From positions 1 to 14,856 of the forward strand of contig JAZONP010000161.1 in NCBI GenBank assembly GCA_045654565.1: DNA of 14,856 nucleotides. The letters are read 5' to 3'. The translations under genes were made by a program, and so were the position numbers. The stretch is from UBA1189 sp045654565. Its GTDB lineage: Bacteria; Bacteroidota; Bacteroidia; Bacteroidales; Bacteroidaceae. The notes beneath the pieces were generated by a model, which was given only the letters and a program-made list of their open reading frames with translations, was not told where the DNA came from and ran no database searches. Position 1 is the first letter of the stretch. Each line of letters starts with the position of its first letter. Shown here one piece after another: positions 14,625-14,856 of the stretch.

Positions 14625-14856
14625 AACTCCCCCTCTGTTCATAGAGGGGGTGCCTCGAAGAGGCGGGGGCGTGACAAGCGTAGCGCGTAGGGAAATAAAA
14701 ATGAAATTTTATACTCCGCACTTCGTTTGGAAACGTGTTCGCCGCCCGAAGGGGCTAAAGGCAACTCCCTCCTGAGACGACTTTGGGGAACTAAAGTTCC
14801 CGTCGTCGCAAGCAACGCATATCTCGCGTTGCCCCTCTATAAACAGAGGGAGAGTT
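14625..14856. repeat. Inverted-repeat-bounded, hairpin-rich intergenic element (MITE-like candidate)
   Basis: The left end (14625-14649) and the reverse complement of the right end (14832-14856) match at 23 of 25 bases, beginning AACTC and both containing a CCCTCT/AGAGGG hairpin. Inside are further perfect hairpins: GCCTC/GAGGC (14652-14656 with 14660-14664), GACGAC plus GGGAAC pairing with GTTCCC plus GTCGTC (14776-14807), and GCAACGC/GCGTTGC (14812-14818 with 14826-14832). No coding frame is evident. The element ends at the window edge, so a target duplication cannot be checked. The first hairpin (14629-14650) could also end transcription of the receptor gene. It could be a small non-autonomous mobile element or a resident palindromic repeat family. 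Confidence 0.6.

Noticed and set aside
14625..14856. Insertion sequence with transposase
   Set aside because: No transposase frame is present; the element is only 232 bases.

Overview
The window looks like chromosome from a member of the order Bacteroidales, perhaps Prevotella-like. Four things point there: promoters of the Bacteroidetes type (TTTG, about 19-20 bases, then TAnnTTTG), A-rich leaders without clear Shine-Dalgarno sites, a large secreted protein ending in a type IX secretion C-terminal sorting domain, and a TonB-dependent receptor with an N-terminal carboxypeptidase-regulatory-like domain. The genus is an inference. I see no rRNA, tRNA, CRISPR array, integrase or transposase.

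Layout from left to right. At 1-809 (minus) is the N-terminal half of gpmI (phosphoglycerate mutase), cut by the window edge. A 325-base divergent gap (810-1134) carries five tandem 22-base units. At 1135-3729 (plus) is a large repeat-rich type IX secretion cargo. It converges on 3788-4672 (minus), a membrane-anchored helix-hairpin-helix protein, across a shared bidirectional terminator. That gene and a VanZ-like membrane protein (4751-5131, plus) are divergent and have interlocked promoters. Next on the plus strand are purT (5204-6373) and dtd (6452-6904), separated by a terminator-like hairpin. dtd converges, with only 2 bases between, on 6907-9828 (minus), a multidomain exported protein that reads as an Amidase_3 fold split by a golvesin-type domain. 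Divergent from it is a patatin-type outer-membrane phospholipase with a beta-barrel (9910-12012, plus). Last is a TonB-dependent receptor (12237-14561, plus). The right end (14562-14856) is non-coding and packed with hairpins; 14625-14856 is bounded by inverted repeats and looks like a small non-autonomous repeat element.

How the genes fit together: gpmI, purT and dtd are housekeeping genes (glycolysis, purine synthesis, tRNA proofreading). The other six are mostly cell-envelope or surface genes and do not form one pathway; nearly every gene has its own promoter or faces its neighbour. I did not find a clear new multi-gene system. The most unusual items are the 22-base tandem repeats beside gpmI, the split amidase architecture, the inverted-repeat element at the right end, and the interlocked promoters at 4692-4730.
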